A DNA stretch of 64,000 bases from positions 28,056,637 to 28,120,636 of the forward strand of contig OX246746.1 of the NCBI GenBank assembly GCA_945910005.1, given 5' to 3'. Positions 24,301-37,600 of this stretch are shown here, piece after piece (positions within the stretch are counted from its first letter, which is position 1; each line of letters begins with the position of its first letter). The notes beneath the pieces were generated by a model, which worked only from the letters and a program-made list of their open reading frames with translations, did not search any database and was not told where the DNA came from. The position numbers and the translations under genes are program-made. This DNA is from Isoperla grammatica. Lineage: Eukaryota > Arthropoda > Insecta > Plecoptera > Perlodidae.

Positions 24301-26461
24301 ATATAGCTTCGAAACGTGACATTTTATTTTCATCCCAACAATAAATTCGCAGTAAAAACAAAATATCGCTGTTAATATACGAATTGTCACTTTTTCTTAT
24401 GTTTGCTGGTGTCACAAGAGACCATATTAAGTGTAATGAAGTACGAAACAATCCTCCCCTCTTGATGAAGCTGTGTAACGCGTGAAGCGCGTCCAAGTAT
24501 CCTTGGGGTAGCGTGTCGCAGATTATCAATCATACATTAAGAGCCTTCCTCTTGTTTATCTTCCAGAAGAGCTGTTAATCTTTCTAATTAATGCACTTAA
24601 GTGGATGAGGAAAATATGGATTTAAGTCGAGTAAGGCCATGAGAAATTATAATAATTAAGGGGGGACATGGGTGATGTGATGCCTATCATTTTGCCAGAT
24701 GAGAAGTTTGTCAACTCAAGCAATATCATATTCTGCCGTAGCAACATACATCACATTTACATCGCTCAATTGACACACTCACTTCTAAAATTTACTCTTG
24801 CCTCAATTTAGCATTGCAACATACCACCTAAAAAATAATATATTGGAAGGATTTTGAGAAGGTCGTCCCAATTGATTGTTGTAACTGAGTTGGTAGACAA
24901 TAAATGTAATTATTCCCTCAAATTAAAAAAAAAATCATTTAATTATATTCTCTCATTCCAGTAGGTAAGCTTTTCCACGACGCCTACGTTAGAGACTCTT
25001 TGCGTCAGTTTTGCAATTCAAATATCTCTTCGTTTCTCAGAAGGATCGACTGCTATTCTATCACCAGAGAGAGAGCACTTGTGTTTTTTTACTCGAAATA
25101 TTTCAACAGCTCACATTCTGACTAAGAAATTTGTGAACATAAATAATTTTGACTTCCGTCTTCTTTATTCGCATGAGCGTAACTATCCCAGAACAAAATA
25201 CGGTTATATATTGTGTGTTGATGGTTTACAAGTCGTATCAAATCACTGATTGATTTCGCATCAATCAACTTTTGAACAACACAAATAACGCCATCTTGAA
25301 AAAACGTTTTTATGACCAAGGTGTACAATCAAACTGTAACATGATCATGATACGTTGATGAAAAACAAAATTTATAGTTGATATTAAAGATGGGCTGCAG
25401 GCGGTGTACAAAAGTTTTTCATTTTTGCGAAACAAAATAAATAACACAACATATTTTAGAATCCAAGACGGTGTGGCTATTTGTGAGCTGCAGTAGCGTA
25501 GTCAAGTGTGACGTCACGCCTCTACTCTTTCAAGCCTTGTATCTTCAAAAGTAAACACTACACTCCTATGGTGTATTCGATATTGATTTTCGTACAATGT
25601 TTCCTATATAAACTAGCCAAATTTAATATCATGTCATAGGCCCTTTTAAATATCAAACCTAGCTTATTTGGGCGCATTAATCATTTCTCGTTGATTAATG
25701 CAATGCTTTTAATCCAGTGTCGCTCATACAAATGGATATAGTCCACTGGTTATTATCCACTTAGTAACATTGTCGTTTAAACTTTTATTTCAATACATCA
25801 TATTTTAGTCCGTCGTTGAAAATTCATTTACTTGACTGTCACAAAAACATATTGAAATACAAAATATCTCTTTTATTATTCTCTATAGTAAGTGAACATT
25901 TAAACTTACTGTGTTCAACGGTGAGTCAACCAACAACCTGGATTTTTTTTTAGAGAGAAACAGAGAAAGAGAGAGAGAATGTTATGGTAGATACGGATGG
26001 AGGAAATTAAGCAATTTAAGTAAACTTTCACAGTCTGACTAAATAAAATCTACACGTCTTCAAAGCGAACCTGTTTCATTCATCCAAATAGTGAATTGTT
26101 ATTTCAAAAGTCACAATCCCTTCTAATTGACCACAGTAATCACGTTTTTTATTCGGAACAATGTTTTAATTACGTACAGCAAATGGTCATTTACCGTGAT
26201 TAAAAAAATCAATACACACCGTAATCGTAGTACACGTTCCAGTGATTCACGCACGATCACACGCACACCTAGTTCGCAGTGGTGCCGCAGCAGAGCAGCA
26301 CTTCCACTCAATCCAAACACAACTGCACAAATGCAAACGCCAGTAAATTACCAATCAGTTATCTACTCAACATGGACTGTTTGTCGTGCGTATTTGCCTA
26401 CTCTTAAGTGTATCATAGAGCCGCAATCATCATATTTGTATTATTGATTTGGCTGCTTTGA
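18374..26461. other. No supported gene
   Basis: AT-rich DNA with poly-G runs at 20441-20458, 21242-21255 and 23880-23890 and a SINE-like head at 22015-22110. I looked here for the missing first-half WIF exon (a Leu-Tyr-Tyr-Val-Arg strand and an FTW or FSW strand) and did not find it. Confidence 0.55.
22015..22110 (-). mobile_element. tRNA-like SINE head, minus strand
   Basis: On the minus strand it shows GCTAGCAGTGATAACACAGG, then GGGATCGAATCCCACCCCGG, a strong B box at tRNA-like spacing. It ends with a short hairpin-like CTGAAGGTTTTCTTCAG segment. It is not a functional tRNA because the acceptor stem does not pair. Confidence 0.55.
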
Positions 26462-28025
26462 AACCGAAACAGATGTTCCTGGTCCTATAGCTCTCAACTG
26501 ATTGCTTTGGGCTATCACATTGTATAGAGTGCTGCGCTTGTTGTTTATTACTTGGGATGCGTTCACCACAAAATGCATTTATTTGATGTTGATGGGTTTT
26601 ATGATTAAAAGGAGATGCAAGTAATTATATTTGAGATTTAATTTAAACGTTGTCCATCCCAATAACGATGGAACAACAGATAACGAGGAGGGTTATATTA
26701 GGCCTATAGCAGATATTTCGTGATCGATCATATTTTGTAACTTTGGATTGCCTCAAGGTTCAATGATAGGTCCATTATTTTCTACTTTATTCTCCTTAAG
26801 TATTCCTGCATTTGTCATGAAAGGGATGATGTAGAGATTCAGGATATAAATGTACTCAGGAGAGGTTTGTCATTCTAGAACTTATACGTATTGATGAAAT
26901 AACATGTTTTTCCTCGACAGTACAAAACAAAAACAGCTTTTACGAGTACGCCATATTTTAATATTGCTAATGAACGGAAAGTGCATTATTTAAAAAACAG
27001 GTTATGATCCTGGTCCCATAGCTCTTAACTAAATTGCTTTGGGCTATTACATTGCAGTGATGCGCTTGTTGTTGATAACTTGGGATGCGTTCACCACAAG
27101 ATGCATTTATGTGATACTGATGGGTTTTATGATTAGAATGAGATGCAAGTAATTAAATTTGAGATTTAATTTAAACCTTGTCTGTCCCAATGACAATGGA
27201 ACAACAGGTAACAAGAAGGTTTATAACATAGCAGATATTTCGTGATCGATCATATTTTGTGACTTTGGATTGCCTCAAGGTTCAATGATAGGTCCATTAT
27301 TTTCTAATTTATTCTCCTTAAGTATTCCTGCATTTGTCATGTAAGGGATGATGTAGAGATTCAGGATATAAATGTGCTCAGGAGAGGTTTGTCATTCTAG
27401 AACTTATACGTATTTATGAAATAACATGTTTTTTTTCTCGACAGTACACAACAAAAAACAGCTTTTACGCGTACGCCATATTTTAATATTGCTATTGAAC
27501 GTAAAGTGCATTATTTAAAGAACAGGTTATGTTCCTGGTCCCATAGCTATCAACTAAATTGCTTTGGACTATTACATTGCAGTGATGCGCTTGTTGTTGA
27601 TAACTTGGGATGCGTTCACCACAAAATGCATTTTGGTGATACTGATAGGTTTTATGATTAATAGGAGATGCAAGTAATTAAATTTAAGATTTAATTTAAA
27701 CCTTGTCCATCTCAAAGACAATGGAACAACAGGTAACGAGAAGGGTTATGACATAGCAGATATTTCGTGATCGATCATATTTTGTGACTTTGGATTGCCT
27801 CAAGGTTCAATGATAGGTCCATTATTTTCTAATTGCATTTGTCATGTCAGAGATGATGTAGAGATTCAGGATATAAATGTGCTCAGGAGAGGCTTGTCAT
27901 TATGGAAATTTTACGTATTGATGAAATAACATGTTTTTTTCTCGACAGTACAAAACAAAAACAGCTTTCACGCGTACGCGATATTTTAGTATTGCTATTG
28001 AATGGAAAGTGCATTATTAAAAAAA
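26462..28025 (+). mobile_element. Tandem triplication (about 525-bp unit) of a reverse-transcriptase fragment
   Basis: Three units (landmark caaggttcaatgataggtcc near 26754, 27276 and 27801) are repeated head to tail and are clearly similar throughout. In each, one frame reads FGLPQGSMIGPLF. This is the conserved P-Q-G-S-x-x-G-P-L-x-F block of non-LTR retrotransposon reverse transcriptases, followed by a decayed frame with stops. The third unit has a small internal deletion after this motif. It is a dead retroelement fragment later amplified as a local satellite-like array. No YADD box is visible. Confidence 0.75.
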
Positions 28026-29109
28026 CACTTAATACACTTATTACTTATTTTATTTGTTTGGTTTATTCACACACATTAAGTTGAAAGATTAGCTTCAAAT
28101 AAAATTGATCTGTAAAAGTTTTTGTTTTTGGTGCAGGAATATTTTTGTCCGGCGATCACAACGCGAATATTTGCGACGAAGCGAAAGTATTCTTGAACCA
28201 AAACCATCAGGGATAACTTTGTGTTTCGGATATTCACCTTATTAAAAATGATATGAGGTTTTAATGCGTAAAAAATTTTACCATCGTTGTTCAATCTTGC
28301 CTGCGTAAATTTGTACAACGTAATTTTAATCTAAAACGCGGTAATGAGAATTAAATGCGTCACAAAAAAAATAATAATTGGGTTTCCCTTCGGGGAATAT
28401 TCCGTATTAAAATCACTCTGTATTAATTAGATTTGTAGGATTTTTAGACCAAACACGGAAACATGTTTCCGACAGAAAAGTCGCACCAGACATTCATACA
28501 TTCATACCTAACAAACCCTGGACGTATTTATAGCGCAAACCTAGATCGGTCCTGTTAAAATTGCTTATATTATTTTTTTTCTCTTTTGCTTTATCCCCAT
28601 TTGAAATTCCCTTCCCGATTTCCTCTTTTTAATTTCTCTCCCCCATTTTATCTTTTTTTTGTTATTTTTTGTTCATAGTAATATGACTTTCCCTTTTACA
28701 CTACTTGTGTTTATTTCTGTTATGTTTCAATTCAATAATATTACTATATTATAGTAATTAATTTGGTCTCGTCTTTTACTACGGTAGTTTGTTTTGCTAA
28801 AATTTGCAGTGATTCCTTCACTTATAAGCTCTGTTTGAATGCAATTTTCAGTGAATAATGAACACTATTATTACGTTTGTTATCCGTGCATCAAGTTGGC
28901 GTTTCAATACTGATACGATAGCATAATCATGTCTTTTGACAGATGATGCGAATCAATTATTGGAACATTTAATTAACATTAGCAAATAAACGCTGTTGTC
29001 AAAGCCCCATCATCAATGCTGCTAGTTAATAGTAGAATACCGTTTTTAAATATAGAGATAGATATATTATGAAATGTATAATCATGGAACAAGTCATTAT
29101 GGTATGGTA

Positions 29110-29335
29110 TGTTCTGTGTTTCAGCTACCGTATAATATGGTGGTCACGATATGTTCTGTGTTTCAGCTACCGCACAATATGATGGTCACGATATGTTCTG
29201 TGTTTCAGCTACCGTATAATTATGGTGGTCACGATATGTTCTGTGTTTCAGCTACCGCACAATATGATGGTCACGATATGTTCTGTGTTTCAGCTACCAC
29301 ACAATATGATGGTCATGGTATGTTCTGTGTTTCAG
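29110..29335 (+). repeat. Tandemly repeated 3' splice site (six copies, 42-43 bp)
   Basis: The segment tgttctgtgtttcag|ctacc recurs with the cag ending at 29124, 29166, 29208, 29251, 29293 and 29335. Each unit carries a polypyrimidine tract, an AG and a copy of the first about 18 exon bases (CTACCGTATAATATGRTGGT-like). Spacing is 42, 42, 43, 42 and 42 bp. Because 42 is a multiple of three, acceptors at 29251 and 29293 are in frame with the true exon start. They would add 28 or 14 residues (LPHNMMVTICSVFQ-like) with no stop. The one-base-longer unit puts the first three acceptors out of frame. The last copy is taken as the genuine one because LPY directly before the WIF strand matches the family. 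Which acceptor is used in vivo is unknown. Confidence 0.88.
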
Positions 29336-29442
29336 CTACCGTATATGATGGTAATCGAGTCGGACAACGCCGAGGCTTTGAAAACACCGCAAGTAAACAT
29401 CTCGTCTAGGGGTCTCATACCAACCTCCGTGCAAACCTTCAG
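29336..29442 (+). CDS. drl/dnt (RYK family): RYK/Derailed-family receptor, internal exon in the WIF domain
   Basis: Internal exon of a Wnt-binding RYK-type receptor. The sequence shows a strong acceptor (ttctgtgtttcag ending 29335) and a donor (ttcag|gtgaga at 29443). The exon reads 35 codons in one open frame plus two bases (phase 2). The peptide starts LPYMMVIESDNAEALK and continues TPQVNISSRGLIPTSVQTF. From what is known of the family, vertebrate RYK has a closely matching stretch in the second half of the WIF domain, with the same PQVNIS core followed by a G-x-x-P turn and an F-R end. NIS is a probable N-glycosylation site. The last two bases (AG) join the first G of the 34503 exon to make Arg, giving FRVRFPCTG, as expected for this domain. 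Oddity: the acceptor and first exon bases are repeated five times upstream. Whether the orthologue is Drl, Drl-2 or Dnt cannot be settled here. The exon encoding the N-terminal half of WIF was not found. Confidence 0.9.
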
Positions 29443-29483
29443 GTGAGAGTGAGACACAATCATCATACATGTTCGATGTTCAG

Positions 29484-29805
<322 letters not shown>

Positions 29806-31822
29806 CACAGTTTGTTTTGGAATATGGACAATGATATATTTAATTAGTTTTAAGTAGACGTTAATAAGGTAAACACATAGAAATACTTGACATTTATGTC
29901 CGTACAACATGTTTACGCCGGTTTTGACCGAGTTTGTATGTATTGCAACAATAAAATAATAATAATAATTGTTTGTAGGAACACCTGTAATAGGGTGGGC
30001 GCACACCAGCTTACATGATGTCCCCGTCTTCAGGTTACTAACTAGGTTTATTAGGGTATTTAGATAGTTGGAAAGGAATATCTGAACGAAAAAAGAAAGA
30101 ATTAGAAAGTTCATTTTCTGATCTAATCTTGTATATATACTAGTTGAACCTCGGTTCTACTTTATAGTTAAACCAAACCATTTTATCATGACTTCTTCAC
30201 AAACCGCAGCCTTATTTTAGGATTGGACAATGTGCACATGGATTTTCCCTTCCAAATAAAAAGAAACGTTATTGGAATTTGAATTTGCTGATAAAAACGT
30301 TTACCGGGTCACACGACTTAAAACTTGCCAAAAGACGCGAAATAAAAATTAAAATCTAAAGCCCCGCTTACGTATTCAGCGAACTTTTCTGATGAGCGCA
30401 ATTCTACTGCTCTTGTCATCAGGTCACGAATTTGAAGCAAAGAATCAGTAAATCAGTACCCGCAGTGGCGTACGGTGAGGCACGAAGATAGAATGAGCAG
30501 CCATTTTTACATTTTTATTTTTTTATTTGCGAATTGCGCGTTTAGTGCTAACCAGAACCAAAAAAACAAAATAAATGTCTATTGTAATATTATTGTGAAG
30601 TGTTAGGAACGTACGTATAATATAAAATCATAATCTTTTCTTGAAATAACCTTCCGGACGCTTCATCATGACCAGCCAGCGAGCCCCAAGCTCAAATACT
30701 GATCGCTGATTGGCCACGAGTCACCCGTGTAGGACGGATGGAAAGAATCGGTAATGTTTCGTATTTAGTTGAAAATTGAAACTAATCTCACACAACAATT
30801 TCCATCGCATATTTATTTTATTTCTCATATTTTTTTATTTGACTAATTGCCAATCAATTAATTATCATAACGATACTATTAAATGCAAACACCAATTAGC
30901 TATTTATATGTATAATCTTAAAAATAACATTATTCAACAAATAAAATATATTAATGTACCATAAAGCTGTTTTTTTTCCACTCCATCGTTCTATATTGAA
31001 ACTTTGAAGACAATTGTTGTAACGTGTGCTCGCTTTCACCAATATTATTATTTAAGTTCACAAACATAATATCTATTATAACCGAACACCTGTTATTAAT
31101 TTCATGTAAGTGTTGTATCACGCTGCCTATGTGAGTGAACAGTACAGTTTTAAATCGCGATCAGTCAGGATCAGAAACACGTTTGTGCATGTTATGATTA
31201 GAGGTGGCCGCAAAAAATAAATACAACTTGGAGAAACATTTATTTGGTAATTAATGCAAATAGTACCGAGTGTTGTGAATACAGTACTCAAGGGGATACA
31301 AAGGTCAAATATTTGTATTGAAGTCACAAAATAAAGGTCGTGGAAGAATGAATCACTTATTACTTCCCTGGGTTCTCTGACCGCACGCCACTGACTGGGT
31401 CACCTCCTTCACAGTACGCCACTGGTTATCTCACGTCACAAAGACAGGTGGGTTTGCTGGCCCTCGAAACGTCGTTAATATACGTAAGTGGTTTAAAAAG
31501 TTTTTAGTTTCACGAAAGAGTATTGAAGGTTTAGGAAGTTTTAACCCTGTTTAATGCGGAGAAGGTCCTACAGGGCAGAAGCAATTTCCACATGAAAATA
31601 TCAGCTATCTTGACAAGTGGGTCAGACTCAGGCAGGCACGGCCCCACCCCTTTGCGCCGCGGTGGCAAAACTTGCAAACCGAAAACCTTGTCAACAAAGC
31701 GCCGAGTTAATTAGCTAAAACCGTTGTAGGCCTCGTCATTGCGGGTAGGTCACTTCTCAGCCGTGCAACGTACATTGTACAGCCATCACACACGCCTACC
31801 AACACAACAATCTCACAGTTTA

Positions 31823-32045
31823 GGTGGCTCGTGGGTCCAGTGGTTAGCATCCCTGCTTCCAATGCAGAAGGTCCCAGATTCAAACCCCGATTCTGGCAGA
31901 AGTTTTTTTAACTTCTAATGTGGATTCAATTCCATTAATTCTTGGCTTAGGAATAAGTAAACGGTGACTTTGGAGCCGTCCTAGCAACGAAGCACTCAAG
32001 AAATTCAAAGTTGTTCTGAATCGGCCTTGTTGATTTGCATGGCAT
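31823..32045 (+). mobile_element. tRNA-derived SINE
   Basis: The head (31823-31900) looks like a decayed tRNA: GTGGGTCCAGTGGTTAGC (A-box region) and CAGATTCAAACCCCG (B-box region) at tRNA-like spacing. It is followed by a non-tRNA body. Part of the body (GGAGCCGTCCTAGCAACGA) has a relative near 61207 (TGAGCCGTCATAGCAACGA), which supports a dispersed repeat. It lies in the first intron seen of the receptor gene. Confidence 0.7.
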
Positions 32046-34502
32046 TTGTCCGCACTGTCCAATCACTGATAAATATGTTTCGTATTTGAAATATCGATCT
32101 TTGATTGGTTATCGCTCACTCGTCGATGGCGTTTGAAGCCTACAGGGTTGGTTTAGTCACTTTAAATTAAAGTCTCCCACTGCAAATCAGTTTAGTTACT
32201 GAGTGGGTAGACTCTAAATGTGAATTTATTTATTCATTTATTTATTTACGATTCAAGCGTCGATCAAGAGTCTAATTAAGGGAGTCAGAGCTCAATTTAA
32301 GGTTTTCTGTTGGTATGTTTAAAAACAACTTAAAAATCGAGATATTGGTTGGTACACCAGATAGATATTGTCATAGTCTACAGATAACGGAAAAAGAGTA
32401 TTCAATGTTTTTAGGTTTTGATTAAATCCGATAACGGATATATTATTGAATTTTATGAAAACGTAATGAATTTTACATTTACATTATCTCTTTTGTCGGG
32501 TGCACAACAACATAAAGTGGGCTTATAAACACGTATTTTCAAATGTCTGAAAACAATAGCAATTCGACCATTTTCCTCATATTTAATCATTTACATTTTA
32601 TCAATAATAAACATAACCAATTATCAGTACTTTCTTTTAAATTTCAAAACATATAATCTTTTTTTAGCTTTTACTTTTTGTCAAGGTATTGTTGTACAAA
32701 TTATACTTACTAAACTCCTCTTGGAGTAAATAAGTAAAATACATTGAAGGGTGGCTTCAAATATTATTTAATTATTGTCCATCGCCACAAAATGTATCTT
32801 CATTTTCCATTATCCAAAGTCGACGGCATCGGAAAAGAATTTAATTAAAAGTCCCTTGATGAATAAAGGGAATGTCTTGACGGGGATGAAGAAAAGCATT
32901 TCCCTCCAAGCAGCCATCGACGATATTTTTGTAAATATAAAACATCTTCCAGCAGCCATCTGATTCTTATCGTGTAGAATTTTTACTTAGTTTTCCACTT
33001 AGAAAGAATTTATAAAACTAAAAATTGACCCAGAAATTTGCCAGTTACAGAGAAAAATAAACCATAAATAAATACATCTGGCTTTTGTGTGAAGGTTTTA
33101 TAAATAATTGCTGGTTAAAGCTTTAGTGAAACATTCACTGCAGAGTAGTAAATACGTTACCGTGTGTTTCAGAAACATAATTATGTGGCGAAGCAGCGAT
33201 CGGTTTTTGGAACTAAGTTCATCTGTATAAGGTTGTTTCGGGATGTTTGCATGGGTGCGATACTTCCAATGTAATGATGACGTTCTGCTTCTCAGGGCCC
33301 GAACACAAATCATACCTTATGTCATTAATAATCATGAGTGTGATTGCAAATAATTGATTGTTCTATTTTTTGAACTGATACATTTCAAACATAACTCATT
33401 GTACCCATATATCAATCGTGCAAAGTCGTTCGAATGAATAATTTAGAATACAGAAGCCTGTTGTTATTTCGCTGTTTAAAAGTGTACGAGGTCTGCATCT
33501 AATGGAGCGAGTGAAGGTGACAATGACGAAACGCAGAATAATTATTTGTTGTGATTGACGATGGTAAAGTGCGTATGGCAAGGACGGGAGGGTAAATGAG
33601 GGGTAGTTGAAGCCCTGGGGGGGGAGGGGGAGGGGAGAATGGGTGCCCAAAGGCCCCACGAAATGGAAATGCTGTGATTAATGGGAGTAAAATGACAAAC
33701 AAAACAAACCAGAGCTGCTTTTCAATGACCGCACAGGACAATTCTCTTAATTAATGTCCCCGTAGAACATCTCTGCACAGAGGTAACAATACATTAACAT
33801 CCATCTCTCACGCGCCTTTTAATCAACGAAATGGAGAGGTGTTGCAACACTGTAGGGATAGGTCTAGATTGTAGAGCGGTGCCTAAGGTGAAATATCACA
33901 ATGCCTAGCTGCGTTTTGAAAATATGTGCGACCGAACTTGATTGGCTTTAATCTGTATCTAGGTTTATCGAGAAGGGGATCAATGATCATCATTGGATCT
34001 AGATGGGATTGGAAAGAAAGTCGATCGTTGAAATCTTAAACGTATTTTCATTATACTTACAATAGGAAGTATGTGTAACAGTTACAGTTGACCTAATTTC
34101 TTGTATAATTAATATCTATGAGTAGTTTCAACGTGAGATAAAAAGGTATTTATTGTTTGCTTAATCCCGTAGTGCATGCTTTTCACCCAACCCATGTACA
34201 TATATCCGTTTCCAGTGGATCATACCACCACTTACCAGTAACAAAACCCTTAGCCGTTACCGCTTCGCCAATCACCATTCAGGCAACCGCTCCAAGGAAT
34301 TCACTTTAAGCAATGACCTTTTCAACTCTCTTGGAAAAAATCAAATACGAGGGAGGAGGCGAAATTCGCCGATATTTTCTTGAAGCTTTCTTTTCAGTAT
34401 CGCGTGGATGTCAATTTCCCACTTGACCAATCATCCATCAGGAATGTTCTGCAGGCAGTTGGGCACCACGTCGAATAATGTAATATGTTTTGTTGTCGAC
34501 AG

Positions 34503-34633
34503 GGTCCGGTTTCCGTGCACTGGCCTCCACAGTGCGGAAATCAATGTCCTCCTTCAAATCAATGTCAGCACTTACAACCCTCTTCACAACGAGACTTCGC
34601 TCAACTTTCGCAGGAACAAGATATGCTTGAAAG
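34503..34633 (+). CDS. drl/dnt (RYK family): RYK/Derailed-family receptor, end of WIF domain
   Basis: Second recognisable exon of the RYK-like receptor. The acceptor is tgttgtcgacag ending 34502 and the donor is aaag|gtaaga at 34634. It has one base finishing the previous Arg codon, 43 codons, then one base (phase 1). Key peptide stretches are RFPCTGLHSAEINVLLQINV and NETSLNFRRNKICLK. The family pattern is a Cys in C-T-G, an alternating hydrophobic strand ending in L-x-L/I-N-V/L, then L-N-F-(K/R)-R-x-K-x-C. All of these are present, and the two cysteines (in PCTG and KICLK) are the expected disulphide pair that closes the WIF fold. Sequons NVS and NET suggest glycosylation of an extracellular segment. 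Vertebrate RYK has a tetrabasic KRRK just before the last Cys. Here it is RRNK, so that cleavage site is altered. The flanking introns are about 5.1 kb and 15.6 kb. Confidence 0.92.
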
Positions 34634-37600
34634 GTAAGAGAGCTTTCCTAGAAAGGTTACCTTACATTAGGTTCTGGAAAATGGAAGATACAAACTAAAT
34701 CATTGAGCATTATACCAATCAATAAGCAATGCTGTATAGGTTAAAACGCATATTATACGTTGAAAATTGAAATAGAAACTTTTTCGTTACTGAAGTTCTA
34801 ATTATTGTAAATATACTAACTTCATGCGGAAATGAACAGTTTTATACTCTTCTTCTCCAGTTCACTGTACAACCCGCGCCAAATCAATAGTTTTTAGTTG
34901 AGCACTACACTACACTAGCATCAAGTACTGTTTGTGAGCCATATGTTTTTCAGATGAAGAAGATCCAAATTATCTAATTTTCGACATCTTAGACTTGTAA
35001 CTTGCCATTGCAATACTTCTGTCTGCTGTGAAGATGAAGGGCGACCTTTTTAACCAGCTGTCTCTAGTTCTAAATCACAGTAACAAATACAGTGTTTTAT
35101 TGACATTTATCATTTATTTTTTGAAGCTATTGTCGGCCTTCTTAAAAATAAAGAATTTAGACGAACACGAGTTTGCACTTTTCTTTTCGAACTCGTATCT
35201 TCCCTTAGAGTTCTACTTCGTCGGCGTTTCGTTTTGACGTTATCAAAAGACTTGCAAAGAGTTTACACGCCGTCCAAACAACTCGCCTGAAGACACTCCT
35301 GTCCTGAGCGAGGTCTCATAATAATCATAATAAATAGATATGAATTTTAAGAACGCAACATTGAAAAATTAAGATACTTGCAGTTTAACAAGTTAAACAT
35401 ATTTAACATATTATCATAGACTCGCCAAAAGTGAGAAATTTGAGGCTTTTTGGCAAACAACACTAACAGGTCAACCATCAATTTGACTACTCCCACACAT
35501 CTATATAACTAGTGATTTCGTCTCATTACTGTAAACAACAATTCGGAAATTTGATTTTATCACACATTTTAGTTATGCACAAGTTAATCAATATTTTCGT
35601 TTGAAATTCAATATTCAATCAAATTTCGATAGTAGATAGTAAAAATACTACCACATTTTTTTTTTTAAAGAGCCTCTTTGATTGTTCGTAATGCATTTTT
35701 ACGTGATAACTCTCAACATTATCACGTCACATGTGTCCAAGTAATGTTGCTATATCGTAATGCGCTGGGCTCGATTGGGGCATCACGGAATCTATATAGG
35801 AAATAGCTTCATGTTTGCAAATTCATTATCAATTGCCAAATGCAGTTATCTTTTTGATTATCGATAATTTTTATTTTATAGTTGTGCACCTTAATATTTA
35901 TCAAGTATGTCTCGTATATTTTATTGTGTACGACGCTCCCCACTGTCTGAGGACTCCTGCTTACATGAAGATGCCACCAATAACAAAATATCGCTTTTCT
36001 GAGCTACTTATTAAGATATGTCCTCATCGCTTAGGAAAGTTTGCTCCTATGTTGTTACAACTTATAAAGGGCTATGTACAACAGGAAGGCAGTCGCGCTG
36101 GCCCCAAGGGAGGTACACAAAGGATGAAGCTAGATTAGCAAGTAGATTATGTCGCTAGCCATACACGCTTTAACATTTACAAGCAGTTTCATTGGTCGAC
36201 TGTAAAATATGCATTGACGATGATAGTTAGTGGACGTGTCTCGCTGCTAGTGGACGTAATTCTGGGAGGAAGCTGGGTTGAAAAGTTTTTCACATTCATT
36301 AGCGAAAGCTGGGACGAGTCTTTAAAATCTCTTGCACATTCCTTTACATTTCTTGGCTCAGGATAATGTGTTCCTTACAGAAGGAAACATAATAACTTAA
36401 TTTCATATAACGCTTATTTTATTGATATTATTTCTCTGAAATTGTTTCGTGTAATCAATCCATGATTTGTTTTGAATAGTTCTTCCATATTTTTTGCCCG
36501 CCTTTCCAAATCTACTTGTCCATTGCAATGCATGTCCACGTCTTGCAATCTTGATATCTATAATCTCTACTATGTTTCCCTTCCACTTCTACTTCCTCTT
36601 AAATATTCTCCAGTACTCATTTTAGACTAAAAATGTGTGGAAGAAACCGATTCCTTGATTTTACCTTTTCTATAACCCTCTTTCATTAAAAATACAGAAA
36701 TAATTTTAATCTTAGGTAAGCTATCAGTAATATAGGATCCAATCACCAACAAATCTGTTTGATCATCACGTTTTCTCTAACGATGTTGGTACTATAGGTC
36801 CGAAACGTTGTTCATAGCAACTTTCAATCCCAAACTAGAGTATAGTCTCGTCTGAAGAATGCAAGTCTTGGAACACGCGAATATTGCCGGTATCGTCCCG
36901 TGTACAATCATTGTGTACTGCTGATCACCGATGACGCAAAAGGTTTTTATCGACATTTAAGTCAATGCTGTCTCGAAGCGGAATATAAATTGTCGATATT
37001 GACTGAGTGCCTCCATAGAAATCACTTTCTCACTTTTGGGAGACTCTTTGTCGATAGTGAGTTTTCAGAACATATTCGACGCGTTTGATTGAACGTCCTG
37101 AGTCCTGAAAGTCCTGACTCTATGCAGCTGAGATGTATCATGTATGACTTATGTAAGATGAAGAAGAGTCACTGCAAATAAATGTGGGACACTTGTTTGC
37201 GGTAAGTACCGGAATTACATTCTCCATGGATGGTGGTTTGGTGGATTGAAAAATTGAGATTTCTAAAACATTGAACTGTAAAATAGTTTTAGATGGGTTA
37301 TGATTCTGTTTTCGATTATGTTAGTACCTTTATTTTTATATTTGAGTTCAATTTATGTCTTGTTTACCCAAATAATTGTCTGGTTCTTTTATGTCATTTC
37401 TCAGTTGTTTAATTTTGCTATTATTTTTAACATAGAATGTGAGCACAATTTGTATTTCAGTTTTCCGTTCAGACATTAAACTATAGTTACTAGGGAATTT
37501 ATTCTTGAATTGCGAGAGATATATACCCTTGTTGTTTTAGAGAATTTTAATCCTTTTAAGCTCTCTCTGGCAATGTATTTCTGTGTGTTACTATTTTGTT

